A stretch of 36,311 nucleotides of DNA from an uncultured Porphyromonadaceae bacterium (lineage in GTDB: Bacteria > Bacteroidota > Bacteroidia > Bacteroidales > Muribaculaceae): positions 1 through 36,311 of the forward strand of contig CAMWMK010000030.1 in NCBI GenBank assembly GCA_947175295.1. The letters are read 5' to 3'. Shown here one piece after another: positions 7,343 through 14,261 of the stretch; position 1 is the stretch's first letter, and each line of letters begins with the position of its first letter. Below the pieces are notes generated by a model that worked only from the letters and a program-made list of their open reading frames with translations, was not told the DNA's origin and searched no databases. The translations under genes were made by a program, and so were the position numbers.

Positions 7343-7362
7343 GTTTATACCCTGTTTATACC
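7343..7362 (+). repeat. Right arm-type integrase sites (tandem GTTTATACC)
   Basis: GTTTATACC at 7343-7351 and 7354-7362, same spacing and orientation as the left pair at 2333-2352. After circularisation both pairs would flank the single attachment core. Confidence 0.7.
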
Positions 7363-7373
7363 CAACAAATAAC

Positions 7374-7405
7374 AAACCCCTCAACTTCAATGAGTTAAGG
7401 GGTTT
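7374..7405 (-). terminator. Element hairpin acting as replacement tRNA terminator
   Basis: Arms 7374-7385 and 7394-7405 (AAACCCCTCAAC / GTTAAGGGGTTT, one mismatch) with an 8-base loop lie seven bases past the tRNA-Leu 3' end on the minus strand. The following minus-strand sequence GTTATTTG is moderately T-rich. It sits where the displaced terminator (2150-2188) would have been. Confidence 0.6.
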
Positions 7406-7410
7406 ATTTT

Positions 7411-7424
7411 GTGCCCAGAACAGG
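7411..7424. repeat. Right attachment core within tRNA-Leu
   Basis: GTGCCCAGAACAGG covers the acceptor 3' strand and the start of the T arm of the tRNA gene (read on the minus strand), identical to 2194-2207. Confidence 0.85.
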
Positions 7425-7492
7425 ACTCGAACCTGCACGCCTCTCAGCACTCGCACCTGAAACGAGCGCGTCTACCATTCCGCCACCTGGGC
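7412..7492 (-). tRNA. tRNA-Leu (anticodon CAG)
   Basis: The minus strand gives a full leucine tRNA with a long variable arm: acceptor GCCCAGG pairing with TCTGGGC (one G-U), anticodon stem CTCGT/GCGAG and loop TTCAGGT with CAG at plus positions 7457-7459, T loop GTTCGAG, and discriminator A at 7412. CCA is not encoded. It decodes CUG. The 5.2-kb element is inserted at its 3' end, and the gene is kept intact because the element supplies the same 14 bases. Confidence 0.95.
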
Positions 7493-7502
7493 ATTGCGAA
7501 TG

Positions 7503-7534
7503 CAAAGTTAATAACTTTTTCTGATTCCACCAAA
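7503..7534 (-). promoter_or_regulatory. Promoter of tRNA-Leu
   Basis: On the minus strand TTTG (7531-7534) and TAACTTTG (7503-7510) are separated by 20 bases, a textbook Bacteroidetes -33/-7 pair, 10 bases before the tRNA 5' end. Confidence 0.8.
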
Positions 7535-7570
7535 TTTTTCTCCAACTTTCTTCAATTTTTTTCTACCATT

Positions 7571-7751
7571 CACACGGCTCTTTCATTTAGGATATCCATT
7601 CGGCGGAATTATCTCGCTGAGGGGCAGAGAGGCAGAGGGCGCTGAGGTATAGGGCTTCCATTTCAGTCTGCTGCACCCGGAGCTGAGAGCGCATGAGGCG
7701 GCATCGCTACGCTGACCGCTGACTACTGATAGTAAATGAAAGAACCGTGTA
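7571..7751. repeat. MITE-like unit 1 with terminal inverted repeats
   Basis: The outer 19 bases (7571-7589) and the inverted 7733-7751 agree at 17 of 19 positions, centred on TCTTTCATTTA / TAAATGAAAGA. The interior is GC-rich and non-coding. It shares an inner block (GCGGCATCGCTAC, 7698-7710) in inverted orientation with unit 2. No transposase is encoded. The only long frame here (minus strand, 7583-7927) spans both units and has low-complexity composition. Confidence 0.55.
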
Positions 7752-7762
7752 CCATTCACAAA

Positions 7763-7916
7763 TCTTTCATTTAGCATTCGAAGTGTATGGCCAGTGTAGC
7801 GATGCCGCCACAGCGCATTCCACTCTGCGCTCAGTCGCTCACAATAGAGTACGAATCCCTCACGCACTCTCAGCCACTCCGCTCCTACGCGTGTGGCACA
7901 TGTAGTAAATGAAAGA
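7763..7916. repeat. MITE-like unit 2 with terminal inverted repeats
   Basis: Bounded by TCTTTCATTTAG (7763-7774) and TAAATGAAAGA (7906-7916), 154 bases, like unit 1. Its inner GTAGCGATGCCGC is the reverse complement of a block in unit 1, so the two units are related in inverted orientation and could form a large cruciform. Both units are preceded by ACCATTCACA (7565-7574, 7751-7760). Confidence 0.55.
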
Positions 7917-7990
7917 TCTCTATGCACTTATGGAACTTCAGGCTAAGACACTCTTATCTCTTTCTTTTATAAAAGGATGGTTAAAAAAGG

Positions 7991-8030
7991 TTCACAAATT
8001 TGTGAATACAAGAAAAAAATAATATCTTTG
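7991..8030 (+). promoter_or_regulatory. Promoter and palindromic operator of higBA
   Basis: The perfect palindrome TTCACAAATTTGTGAA (7991-8006) contains the -33 TTTG (7999-8002). The -7 box TATCTTTG (8023-8030) follows after 20 bases, 17 bases before the toxin ATG. The position of the palindrome predicts repression by the HigA antitoxin or the HigBA complex. Confidence 0.75.
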
Positions 8031-8047
8031 CATAATAATTATATGTT

Positions 8048-8365
8048 ATGATTGTAGAATTCGAAAAAGATTATCTGCGTGACCTTTACTCAAAAGGTAG
8101 TTGCCACGATAAAAGACATAGGTTCAGCCCTGATATCATAAAACGCTACAAGAGGGGTATTGATTATTTAAAGTGGGCCTCTCGAAAAGAGGATCTCTTT
8201 AGAATCAATTCGCTTAACTTTGAAGCATTGAAAGGCGATAAGGCTGGATTATTTTCCATTCGTGTCAATAATCAGTATAGAATCGAATTCAAGATTTCGG
8301 AAAATACAGATGATCCAATCCTGACCATCTGCAGTATTGTTGAACTTTCAAATCATTACAGCTGA
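8048..8365 (+). CDS. higB: HigB-type toxin (RelE/ParE fold mRNA interferase)
   Basis: This 105-residue protein has the HigB/'killer protein' pattern: basic N-terminal helices (CHDKRHRFSPDIIKRYKRGIDYL), then LNFEALKGDKAGLFSIRVNNQYRIEF, the conserved 'L..LkGd..G.wSIRvn.qyRi.F' core, and a final strand ending ICSIVELSNHY. Family members cleave mRNA on the ribosome and are neutralised by HigA. The gene comes first in the pair, the usual order for higBA, and the antitoxin ATG begins one base after its stop. AT-rich coding unlike the downstream symporter points to acquisition. The length is typical (about 90-105) and no key segment is missing, so it is probably active. Confidence 0.88.
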   Translation: MIVEFEKDYLRDLYSKGSCHDKRHRFSPDIIKRYKRGIDYLKWASRKEDLFRINSLNFEALKGDKAGLFSIRVNNQYRIEFKISENTDDPILTICSIVELSNHYS

Positions 8366-8366
8366 T

Positions 8367-8711
8367 ATGATAAACATTCAAGGTATAGATCCAAAGATGA
8401 TAGCTAACAATATCGATCCTTTCGAACCGACGCATCCGGGTGAATTGATAAAGGATGAGCTCGAAGCTGACGGTATCAGTCAGGCTAAACTGGCTGAAAA
8501 CATCGGCGTCAGCCCTTCGCTCTTAAATGAAGTGATCAAGGGTAAGAGAGCTGTAAACACCGAACTGGCTTTGCTGATAGAAGCGGCAATCAATATTCCC
8601 GCTGACCTCCTGCTAAACCTTCAGGGTGCATACAATATGCAGAAAGCAAAATCCGACTCTTCCTTTATGAAGAGACTTTCCGCCATTAGAAACATCGCCG
8701 CTGCATTCTGA
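8367..8711 (+). CDS. higA: HigA-type antitoxin (XRE helix-turn-helix)
   Basis: 114 residues from ATG 8367, which follows the toxin stop by one base; an upstream TTG at 8337 inside the toxin gene is rejected. It has the HigA signature HPGELIKDELEADGISQAKLAENIGVS (about 23-49), an XRE HTH completed by LLNEVIKGKRAVN, and a C-terminal helix for dimer or toxin contact. It should neutralise HigB and repress the pair through the palindrome at 7991-8006. Its stop TGA is separated by a single base from the ATG of the next gene, the AGCS symporter, so the three genes may share a transcript. Confidence 0.9.
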   Translation: MINIQGIDPKMIANNIDPFEPTHPGELIKDELEADGISQAKLAENIGVSPSLLNEVIKGKRAVNTELALLIEAAINIPADLLLNLQGAYNMQKAKSDSSFMKRLSAIRNIAAAF

Positions 8712-8712
8712 T

Positions 8713-10122
8713 ATGGATATAATCAATACCCTTAATGATTGGCTTTGGAGCTATCTGCTGATCGGGCTGCTGCTGGTGGCAGCCATGTGGTTCACTATCA
8801 AAAGCCGGGGCGTGCAGTTCCGTATGTTCGGGGAGATGTGGCGGCTGCTCGCCAACTCCGGCAAACGGGAGGGCGACTCCGGAAAGGATTCCCACCATAC
8901 GGTCAGCTCGTTTCAGGCTTTCGCTGTCTCAATCGCTTCCCGCGTCGGCACCGGCAACCTCGCCGGCGTGGCTACGGCCATCGCCGTCGGAGGCGCGGGA
9001 GCGGTGTTCTGGATGTGGGTCATTGCCCTGCTCGGTTCGGCATCCGCATTCGTGGAGTCGACGCTGGCACAGCTATATAAGGTGAAGGGTGAGAATTCCT
9101 TCAAAGGTGGTCCGGCCTACTATATACAGAAAGGTCTCGGCAAACGATGGTGGGCCGTGACATTCGCAGTGCTCATCACCATCACGTTCGGACTCGCTTT
9201 CAATTCGGTGCAGGCAAATACCATTACGGCCGCCGCCAGGGTCTCCTTCGGGTGGGATCCGGCAATAGTAGGAGCCATCATATCGGTAATGACGCTTGTA
9301 GTGATATTCGGCGGAATACAGCGCATTTCGCGCTTCAGCGAGATTGTAGTGCCGGTGATGGCCATAGCCTACATCCTGCTTGCCATAACGGTGATCGCCA
9401 TGAATGCCGGAAAGATTCCGGAAGTGTTCTCCATGATATTCCGCGAGGCCTTCACTGGCAGCGCGGCGCTTGGTGGAGGCATAGGCAGCGCGGTTATGAT
9501 GGGCATAAAGCGGGGGCTCTTCAGCAATGAAGCCGGAGAAGGAAGCGCGCCAAACGTGGCGGCTACGGCTTCGGTAAGCCATCCCGTGAAGCAGGGGCTC
9601 CTCCAGACCTTGGCCGTCTTCACCGACACGCTCCTCATCTGCACCTGCACCGCACTCATCATACTCTTCAGTGGAGTATTGGGCAACGGCGAGAGCGGCA
9701 TCGCACTCACGCAGTCGGCCCTTGAGGCGGAGGTTGGAGGCATCGGCGGCACATTCGTGGCCGTCGCCATATTCTTCTTCGCATTCACGAGCATCGTCTC
9801 CAACTACTATTACGGAGAGACCAACCTCCAGTTTATCAGCGGAAAGAAATGGGTCATCCCCGCCTACCGCCTTACAGTAGGAGGCATGGTGATGGCAGGC
9901 GCGATCACATCGCTGGAAGCGGCATGGGCAATGGCCGACATCTGCATGGGACTGATGACGCTCTGCAACCTTCTCGCCATCTTCCTTCTCGGAAAGTATG
10001 CCATGCGCCTGCTCAAAGACTATCAGGTCCAACGCAAGGCCGGAAAGAACCCTGTCTACCACAGCTCCACCATCCCCGAAATCGCCGACGAAACCGAATG
10101 CTGGAGTTCAATAAATGATTAA
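8713..10122 (+). CDS. Alanine/glycine:cation symporter (AGCS family)
   Basis: This 469-residue integral membrane protein is expected to take up alanine or glycine with Na+ or H+. About eleven hydrophobic segments are visible. Family signatures are SRVGTGNLAGVATAIAVGG near residue 75-95 with the GAVFWMW helix after it, a KGGPAYYI motif, and GLFSNEAGEGSAPNVAATA around residue 270. The length fits the family (about 440-500). It begins one base after the higA stop, leaving no room for its own promoter between the two. Either it is read from the higBA promoter or a promoter lies within higA. The GC-rich codon use is host-like. It converges on birA, and the stop codons of both lie in one palindrome (10114-10134). 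Confidence 0.93.
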   Translation: MDIINTLNDWLWSYLLIGLLLVAAMWFTIKSRGVQFRMFGEMWRLLANSGKREGDSGKDSHHTVSSFQAFAVSIASRVGTGNLAGVATAIAVGGAGAVFWMWVIALLGSASAFVESTLAQLYKVKGENSFKGGPAYYIQKGLGKRWWAVTFAVLITITFGLAFNSVQANTITAAARVSFGWDPAIVGAIISVMTLVVIFGGIQRISRFSEIVVPVMAIAYILLAITVIAMNAGKIPEVFSMIFREAFTGSAALGGGIGSAVMMGIKRGLFSNEAGEGSAPNVAATASVSHPVKQGLLQTLAVFTDTLLICTCTALIILFSGVLGNGESGIALTQSALEAEVGGIGGTFVAVAIFFFAFTSIVSNYYYGETNLQFISGKKWVIPAYRLTVGGMVMAGAITSLEAAWAMADICMGLMTLCNLLAIFLLGKYAMRLLKDYQVQRKAGKNPVYHSSTIPEIADETECWSSIND

Positions 10123-10134
10123 TTATTAATCATT
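10114..10134. terminator. AT-only palindrome holding both convergent stop codons
   Basis: AATGATTAAT and ATTAATCATT are perfect 10-bp arms around one T. The palindrome contains the TAA of the symporter (10120-10122) and reaches into the TAA of birA on the other strand (10133-10135). It is weak as a hairpin because it is nearly all A-T with no loop. Confidence 0.35.
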
Positions 10135-10864
10135 ATATGAAGGCGACTTCCTTAAACGCATATGTGTGCTCAGAGCCGTCGGAGAGGCGTAGGGTCATAG
10201 GGCCATGCACGGCGATGTCCGCTATCGAGGCCATAAACCGCTCTCCGGTGGCTGTATCCATGAACGGATGCTCCTTGCCGTCGCCACGCCAGAGCTTACC
10301 CATGAATTCCGAATGGATAGCCTTCCGGCAGTCCTCTTCCCCGATATGCTCCAAGCGCGACTCCATAATCGCCGCTATTTCCGCGTAAAGGGAGCCTACG
10401 TCGTATCGGTCGCCCGTAAGCTGAGCCATGGATACCGGATTTGGGGCGTCGCTGAGGAATTCCGTCTGATTCGCATTGATGCCGACCCCGATCACGGAGT
10501 AGTCTACACATGTCGCTGTAATGGAATGGCGTATGAGTATGCCGCATATCTTGCGGTCGCCGACATAAATATCGTTGGGCCATTTCACCTTTGCCTCCAG
10601 TCCATGCACGCCGAGGAAATCGACTACGGCAAGGGCCACCGCCTCCGACATGGCGAACTGGGCCATCGGAGGCAGCCCGGCAGGACGGTAAAGGATGGAG
10701 AAAGTGAGGTTTTTCCCGGGCTCGGCCTCCCACGAGTTGCCCCGCTGTCCCTGCCCTGCGGTCTGCCTGTAGGCCGTCACCATCACGGGAGCCTCCAGCG
10801 ACGCGACCTCCCTCATTATATACGCGTTGGTGGAATCCAACACATCAAGATGCAATATTTTCAT
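10133..10864 (-). CDS. birA: Biotin-[acetyl-CoA-carboxylase] ligase
   Basis: 243 residues from the ATG at 10864; a longer frame from 10966 would overlap tsaE and adds residues outside the family. It attaches biotin to carboxylase carrier domains via biotinyl-AMP. Visible motifs are DSTNAY near the start, the biotinoyl-AMP loop as GQGQRG (37-42), the KWPND motif (94-98), KICGILIR after it, and GVGIN. There is no N-terminal HTH, so this is the monofunctional type without repressor activity. It is the downstream gene of a minus-strand pair with tsaE (37-base gap) and converges on the symporter gene. Confidence 0.92.
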   Translation of the reverse strand: MKILHLDVLDSTNAYIMREVASLEAPVMVTAYRQTAGQGQRGNSWEAEPGKNLTFSILYRPAGLPPMAQFAMSEAVALAVVDFLGVHGLEAKVKWPNDIYVGDRKICGILIRHSITATCVDYSVIGVGINANQTEFLSDAPNPVSMAQLTGDRYDVGSLYAEIAAIMESRLEHIGEEDCRKAIHSEFMGKLWRGDGKEHPFMDTATGERFMASIADIAVHGPMTLRLSDGSEHTYAFKEVAFI

Positions 10865-10901
10865 ATCGTCAAAAGTTACCGGACGCACGTAGCGTGGTGT
10901 G

Positions 10902-11318
10902 TCACTGCATGGAAATGCGTCGGGAACCGTCGGGCAGCTCCTCGATATCCACGAAAAGTGTCTCATCGGCCAGTATGTCCTCGATGTTCTCCGTCCATTC
11001 CATCAGGCAGAGATTGCCGCTGTCCCAATAGTCTTCTATTCCTATGTCGTAGGCCTCGGCCGATGATTCCAGACGGTAGAAGTCGAAGTGGTAGACGGTC
11101 TGCCCTGTCTCGGATGAATGATACTCGTTGGCTATGGCGAATGTAGGCGATGATGCCTCGTCGTCCATCCTGAGCTGCCGCATCAGTTCTGCAACGAGGG
11201 TAGTCTTGCCGGCTCCCATCTTTCCCCTGAGTGCCACGATGCGCCTATCCCCTATCGCCGCAAGGAATTCCGCCGCGGCGCGCGGCAGATCCCCGATTCC
11301 GTTTATGATGATTTCCAT
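10902..11318 (-). CDS. tsaE: tRNA threonylcarbamoyladenosine biosynthesis ATPase TsaE
   Basis: This 138-residue P-loop ATPase works with TsaB/TsaD to make t6A37 in ANN-decoding tRNAs. The Walker A is GKMGAGKTT (32-40). SSPTFAIANEY, YHFDFYRL and the ending LMEWTENIEDIL are characteristic of the family. The length is normal (about 135-155). It is the first gene of the tsaE-birA unit, divergent from lysS across a 220-base AT-rich spacer (11319-11540). The start at 11318 gives the standard N-terminus; no clear TAnnTTTG box was found on the minus strand upstream. Confidence 0.93.
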   Translation of the reverse strand: MEIIINGIGDLPRAAAEFLAAIGDRRIVALRGKMGAGKTTLVAELMRQLRMDDEASSPTFAIANEYHSSETGQTVYHFDFYRLESSAEAYDIGIEDYWDSGNLCLMEWTENIEDILADETLFVDIEELPDGSRRISMQ

Positions 11319-11457
11319 GTTTTATCTGAATCTATAAGATTTATTAAGATTTCTGACCATACTATAATGTAATAACAATTTTGGATGAATTGTTATATAA
11401 ATATGAGGAAACATCAATATTCCCGTCCTGAAAGGCGTGAATATGGAATTTTTTCGT

Positions 11458-11465
11458 TATATTTG
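11458..11465 (+). promoter_or_regulatory. -7 box upstream of lysS
   Basis: TATATTTG fits TAnnTTTG, 75 bases before the lysS ATG. The -33 element is poor (no TTG at the right distance). The leader contains no obvious T-box or riboswitch fold. Confidence 0.5.
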
Positions 11466-11540
11466 CGGATTGATGCCTCCCAACCCTCCTGAGCGGGATG
11501 CACGGTCAATAGCATAACTAAAATTAACTCAATATATATA

Positions 11541-13097
11541 ATGGCAAATCAGGAACTGAGCGAACAGGAAATCGTAAGACGCAACAGCATGCAGGCCCTC
11601 CGCGACCGCGGCATAGAGCCCTATCCGGCGGCTGAATACGTCGTAACCGGACACAGCGAGGAAATCAAGGAGAACTTCCAGGACGACGCGGAGCGACGCG
11701 AAGTGTGCGTGGCAGGCCGCATCATGAGCCGCCGCATCATGGGAAAGGCTTCGTTTGTAAGCCTTCAGGATGCCGAAGGACGCATCCAGATCTACATCAG
11801 CCGCGACGACCTCTGCCCCGGCGAAGACAAGGACATGTATAACGTCGTCTTCAAGAAACTCCTCGACATCGGCGACTTCATCGGAGTGAAGGGCTACGTA
11901 TTCCGCACCCAGACAGGCGAGATATCCGTCCACGCGCAGGAGATAACGGTGCTCAGCAAGAGCCTCCGCCCCCTCCCTATGGTGAAGATGAAGGATGGAA
12001 AGGCCTACGACGCCTTCACCGATCCCGAACAGCGCTACCGCCAGCGCTACGTAGACCTCGTGGTCAATCCCGGAGTGAAGGAGATATTCCTCAAGCGCAA
12101 CAAGATATTCAACTCCATGCGCCAGTATTTCAACGACCACGGCATCATGGAGGTGGAGACCCCAATACTACAGTCAATCCCCGGCGGCGCAGCAGCACGC
12201 CCCTTCATCACTCACCACAACGCCCTCGACATTCCGCTATACCTGCGTATAGCCAACGAGCTCTACCTGAAGCGACTGATCGTAGGCGGCTTCGACGGCG
12301 TATACGAGTTTGCGAAAGACTTCCGCAACGAAGGCATGGACCGCACGCACAATCCCGAGTTCACCTGCATGGAGATCTATGTGGCGTATAAGGACTACAA
12401 CTGGATGATGCGTTTCGTAGAAAACATGCTCGAGAAGATATGCCTCGACGTCAACGGCACCACCGACGTGAAGATCGGCGACAACACCGTCTCTTTCAAG
12501 GCTCCCTTCCGCCGCGTGACGATGACCGACGCCATCAAGGAGCACACAGGCTTCGACATCACCGGAAAGACCGAGGAGGAGCTCCGCGCATTCTGCAAGC
12601 AGGAGCATATCGAGATCGACGACTCCTGGGGCAAGGGCAAGCTCATCGACGAGATCTTCGGCGAAAAGTGTGAGGGCAGCTACATACAGCCTACCTTCAT
12701 CACCGACTATCCCATCGAGATGTCGCCACTCACCAAGAAGCACCGCGAGAATCCGGAGCTTACCGAACGCTTCGAGCTCATGGTCAACGGCAAGGAGCTC
12801 TGCAACGCCTACTCCGAGCTCAACGACCCGATCGACCAGTATGAACGCTTCGTAGAGCAGATGAAGCTCGCCGACAAAGGCGACGACGAGGCGATGATCA
12901 TCGACCAGGACTTCATCCGCGCCCTCGAATACGGCATGCCCCCGACATCCGGACTCGGAATCGGCATGGACCGCCTCACGATGCTCATGACCGGACAGAC
13001 CGCCATCCAGGAAGTGCTCTTCTTCCCGCAGATGCGTCCCGAAAAGAAGCAGACAAAGGCCGAGGCCGAAGGAGAGGAGAACAAAGTGGAGGAGTGA
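11541..13097 (+). CDS. lysS: Lysyl-tRNA synthetase (class II)
   Basis: This 518-residue cytoplasmic enzyme charges tRNA-Lys. An N-terminal OB-fold anticodon-binding domain (about 50-160, with [20 protein letters not shown]) is followed by the class II catalytic core: motif 2 [14 protein letters not shown] (261-274) and motif 3 GLGIGMDRL (471-479). The C-terminal tail is Lys/Glu-rich ([17 protein letters not shown]). The length is near that of E. coli LysS. The start ATG at 11541 is preceded by AT-rich leader without a strong Shine-Dalgarno, normal for Bacteroidetes. gpsA starts two bases after its stop, so the two are coupled. Confidence 0.96.
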   Translation: MANQELSEQEIVRRNSMQALRDRGIEPYPAAEYVVTGHSEEIKENFQDDAERREVCVAGRIMSRRIMGKASFVSLQDAEGRIQIYISRDDLCPGEDKDMYNVVFKKLLDIGDFIGVKGYVFRTQTGEISVHAQEITVLSKSLRPLPMVKMKDGKAYDAFTDPEQRYRQRYVDLVVNPGVKEIFLKRNKIFNSMRQYFNDHGIMEVETPILQSIPGGAAARPFITHHNALDIPLYLRIANELYLKRLIVGGFDGVYEFAKDFRNEGMDRTHNPEFTCMEIYVAYKDYNWMMRFVENMLEKICLDVNGTTDVKIGDNTVSFKAPFRRVTMTDAIKEHTGFDITGKTEEELRAFCKQEHIEIDDSWGKGKLIDEIFGEKCEGSYIQPTFITDYPIEMSPLTKKHRENPELTERFELMVNGKELCNAYSELNDPIDQYERFVEQMKLADKGDDEAMIIDQDFIRALEYGMPPTSGLGIGMDRLTMLMTGQTAIQEVLFFPQMRPEKKQTKAEAEGEENKVEE

Positions 13098-13099
13098 CC

Positions 13100-14110
13100 A
13101 TGGACTCCAACGACCATATATCAAAAGTAGCCGTTCTCGGAAGCGGAAGCTGGGCGACAGCCATCGCCAAGCTTCTGCTTAAGAACTGCGACCGCATCGG
13201 ATGGTATCTCCGCAGCGACGACAAGATAGAGGAATTCCGGAAATACGGCCACAACCCATCCTATCTGACCGACGTGAGCTTCGACACCGACCGGATCGAC
13301 TTCTCGGCCGACATCAACGAGGTGGCGGCCGACGCCGACACCCTCGTGGTGGCGATGCCTTCCCCGTATTTCCTTTCGGAGATAAGCAAGCTCAACATCG
13401 ACATCACGGAGAAGAACATCGTCTCGGCCGTGAAAGGCATAGTGCCTGACCGCAACATGATCATCACCGACTATTTCGAGAAGGTGTGCGGTGTGCCGCG
13501 CGGCAACATGCTCGTAATCGGCGGCCCGTGCCATGCGGAGGAAGTGGCGCTCGAACGCCTCAGCTATCTGACCATCGGATGCCTCGACACCGAGAAGGCC
13601 CGTCAGTTCGCCTCCCGCCTCGCCTCGGCGAAGATGAAGACCATCATCTCCGACGATGTCGACGGCATAGAGTATGCGGCGGTGCTGAAGAACGTCTACG
13701 CCATCGCGGCCGGTATGGTCAACGGCATGAAGGCCGGCGACAACTTCATGGCGATGCTCGTCAGCAACGCCATCCGCGAGATGCGTAAGTTTGTGGATAC
13801 GATCGCACCCATGCCCCGCGACATCGACCGCTCCGCTTATCTGGGCGACCTCCTCGTCACTGCCTACAGCCGATTCTCGCGCAACCACAACTTCGGCTCG
13901 ATGCTCGGAAAGGGCTACAGCGTGAAGGTGGCCAAGATGGAGATGAGCATGGTGGCCGAGGGATACTACGGCACGAAGTGCATGTATGACATCAACGAGC
14001 GGCAAGACCTCCAGGTGGAGATGCCGATCCTCGATATGGTGCATAGCGTGCTCTACGAGGGAGTCAACGTGCGCCGCGCCATGAAGGAACTCGCAGAGAC
14101 ATTCTCATAA
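13100..14110 (+). CDS. gpsA: Glycerol-3-phosphate dehydrogenase [NAD(P)+]
   Basis: 336 residues from ATG 13100; a GTG at 13094 would overlap lysS. It reduces dihydroxyacetone phosphate to sn-glycerol 3-phosphate for phospholipid synthesis. The N-terminal Rossmann fold has GSGSWAT (14-20). VIGGPCHAEEVA marks the substrate region. The catalytic Lys is Lys197 in AVLKNVYAIAAGM. The C-terminal helical domain has GDNFMAML, the GDLLVTAYSRFSRNHNFG segment with its basic residues, and the final helix. The length is standard. It is co-transcribed with lysS and followed by pgi after a 151-base spacer that contains dispersed repeats. Confidence 0.96.
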   Translation: MDSNDHISKVAVLGSGSWATAIAKLLLKNCDRIGWYLRSDDKIEEFRKYGHNPSYLTDVSFDTDRIDFSADINEVAADADTLVVAMPSPYFLSEISKLNIDITEKNIVSAVKGIVPDRNMIITDYFEKVCGVPRGNMLVIGGPCHAEEVALERLSYLTIGCLDTEKARQFASRLASAKMKTIISDDVDGIEYAAVLKNVYAIAAGMVNGMKAGDNFMAMLVSNAIREMRKFVDTIAPMPRDIDRSAYLGDLLVTAYSRFSRNHNFGSMLGKGYSVKVAKMEMSMVAEGYYGTKCMYDINERQDLQVEMPILDMVHSVLYEGVNVRRAMKELAETFS

Positions 14111-14117
14111 TTTTAAT

Positions 14118-14141
14118 AATTCATAATGCACAATTCATAAT
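14118..14141 (+). repeat. Dispersed intergenic repeat, copy 1
   Basis: This 24-base AT-rich block matches 30268-30291 at 23 of 24 positions, 16 kb away. Each copy sits just after a stop codon (gpsA, trmB). An inverted partner-like block (ATTATGCATTATGCATTAC) follows at about 14203-14221. Confidence 0.6.
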
Positions 14142-14261
14142 CAGTTGTTATAATTAAATATATATCATCAAAATATTTTAAGCTGAAATTCAGCGACACA
14201 TAATTATGCATTATGCATTACTACTTTAATTAATGTTTTAACCCAAAATAATCAAAAAACT

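Larger units (their letters stand above)
2194..7424 (+). mobile_element. 5.2-kb tRNA-Leu-integrated element with integrase and II/X-type replicase
   Basis: Bounded by the 14-bp direct repeat at 2194-2207 and 7411-7424. It carries seven plus-strand genes: tyrosine integrase, unknown 269-residue protein, excisionase-like HTH protein, unknown 155-residue protein, replication initiator and two small unknown proteins. Twin arm-type repeats lie at both ends (2333-2352, 7343-7362). No relaxase, coupling protein, Zot-type ATPase, coat protein or resistance gene is recognisable. It may be an integrative plasmid-like element, a filamentous-phage satellite or a decayed mobilizable unit. The integrase lies at the end away from the intact tRNA. 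Confidence 0.85.

Noticed and set aside
7583..7927. Possible 114-residue minus-strand gene
   Set aside because: It runs across both MITE-like repeat units and the spacer; composition is that of repeat DNA and no family is recognisable.
9073..10062. Long open frame on the minus strand within the symporter gene
   Set aside because: Antisense shadow of a GC-rich real gene; the protein is of biased composition without motifs.
10865..10966. Longer birA start at 10966
   Set aside because: It would overlap tsaE and add residues not found in the family; ATG 10864 gives the standard N-terminus.
10205..11146. 313-codon plus-strand frame across birA and tsaE
   Set aside because: It lies antisense to two clearly recognisable genes and has Arg/His/Cys-rich nonsense composition.
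11319..11540. Riboswitch or T-box leader before lysS
   Set aside because: No T-box sequence, antiterminator hairpin or terminator was found; only a -7 box is convincing.
12237..13124. 295-codon minus-strand frame within lysS
   Set aside because: Shadow of lysS; no start context and no domain.
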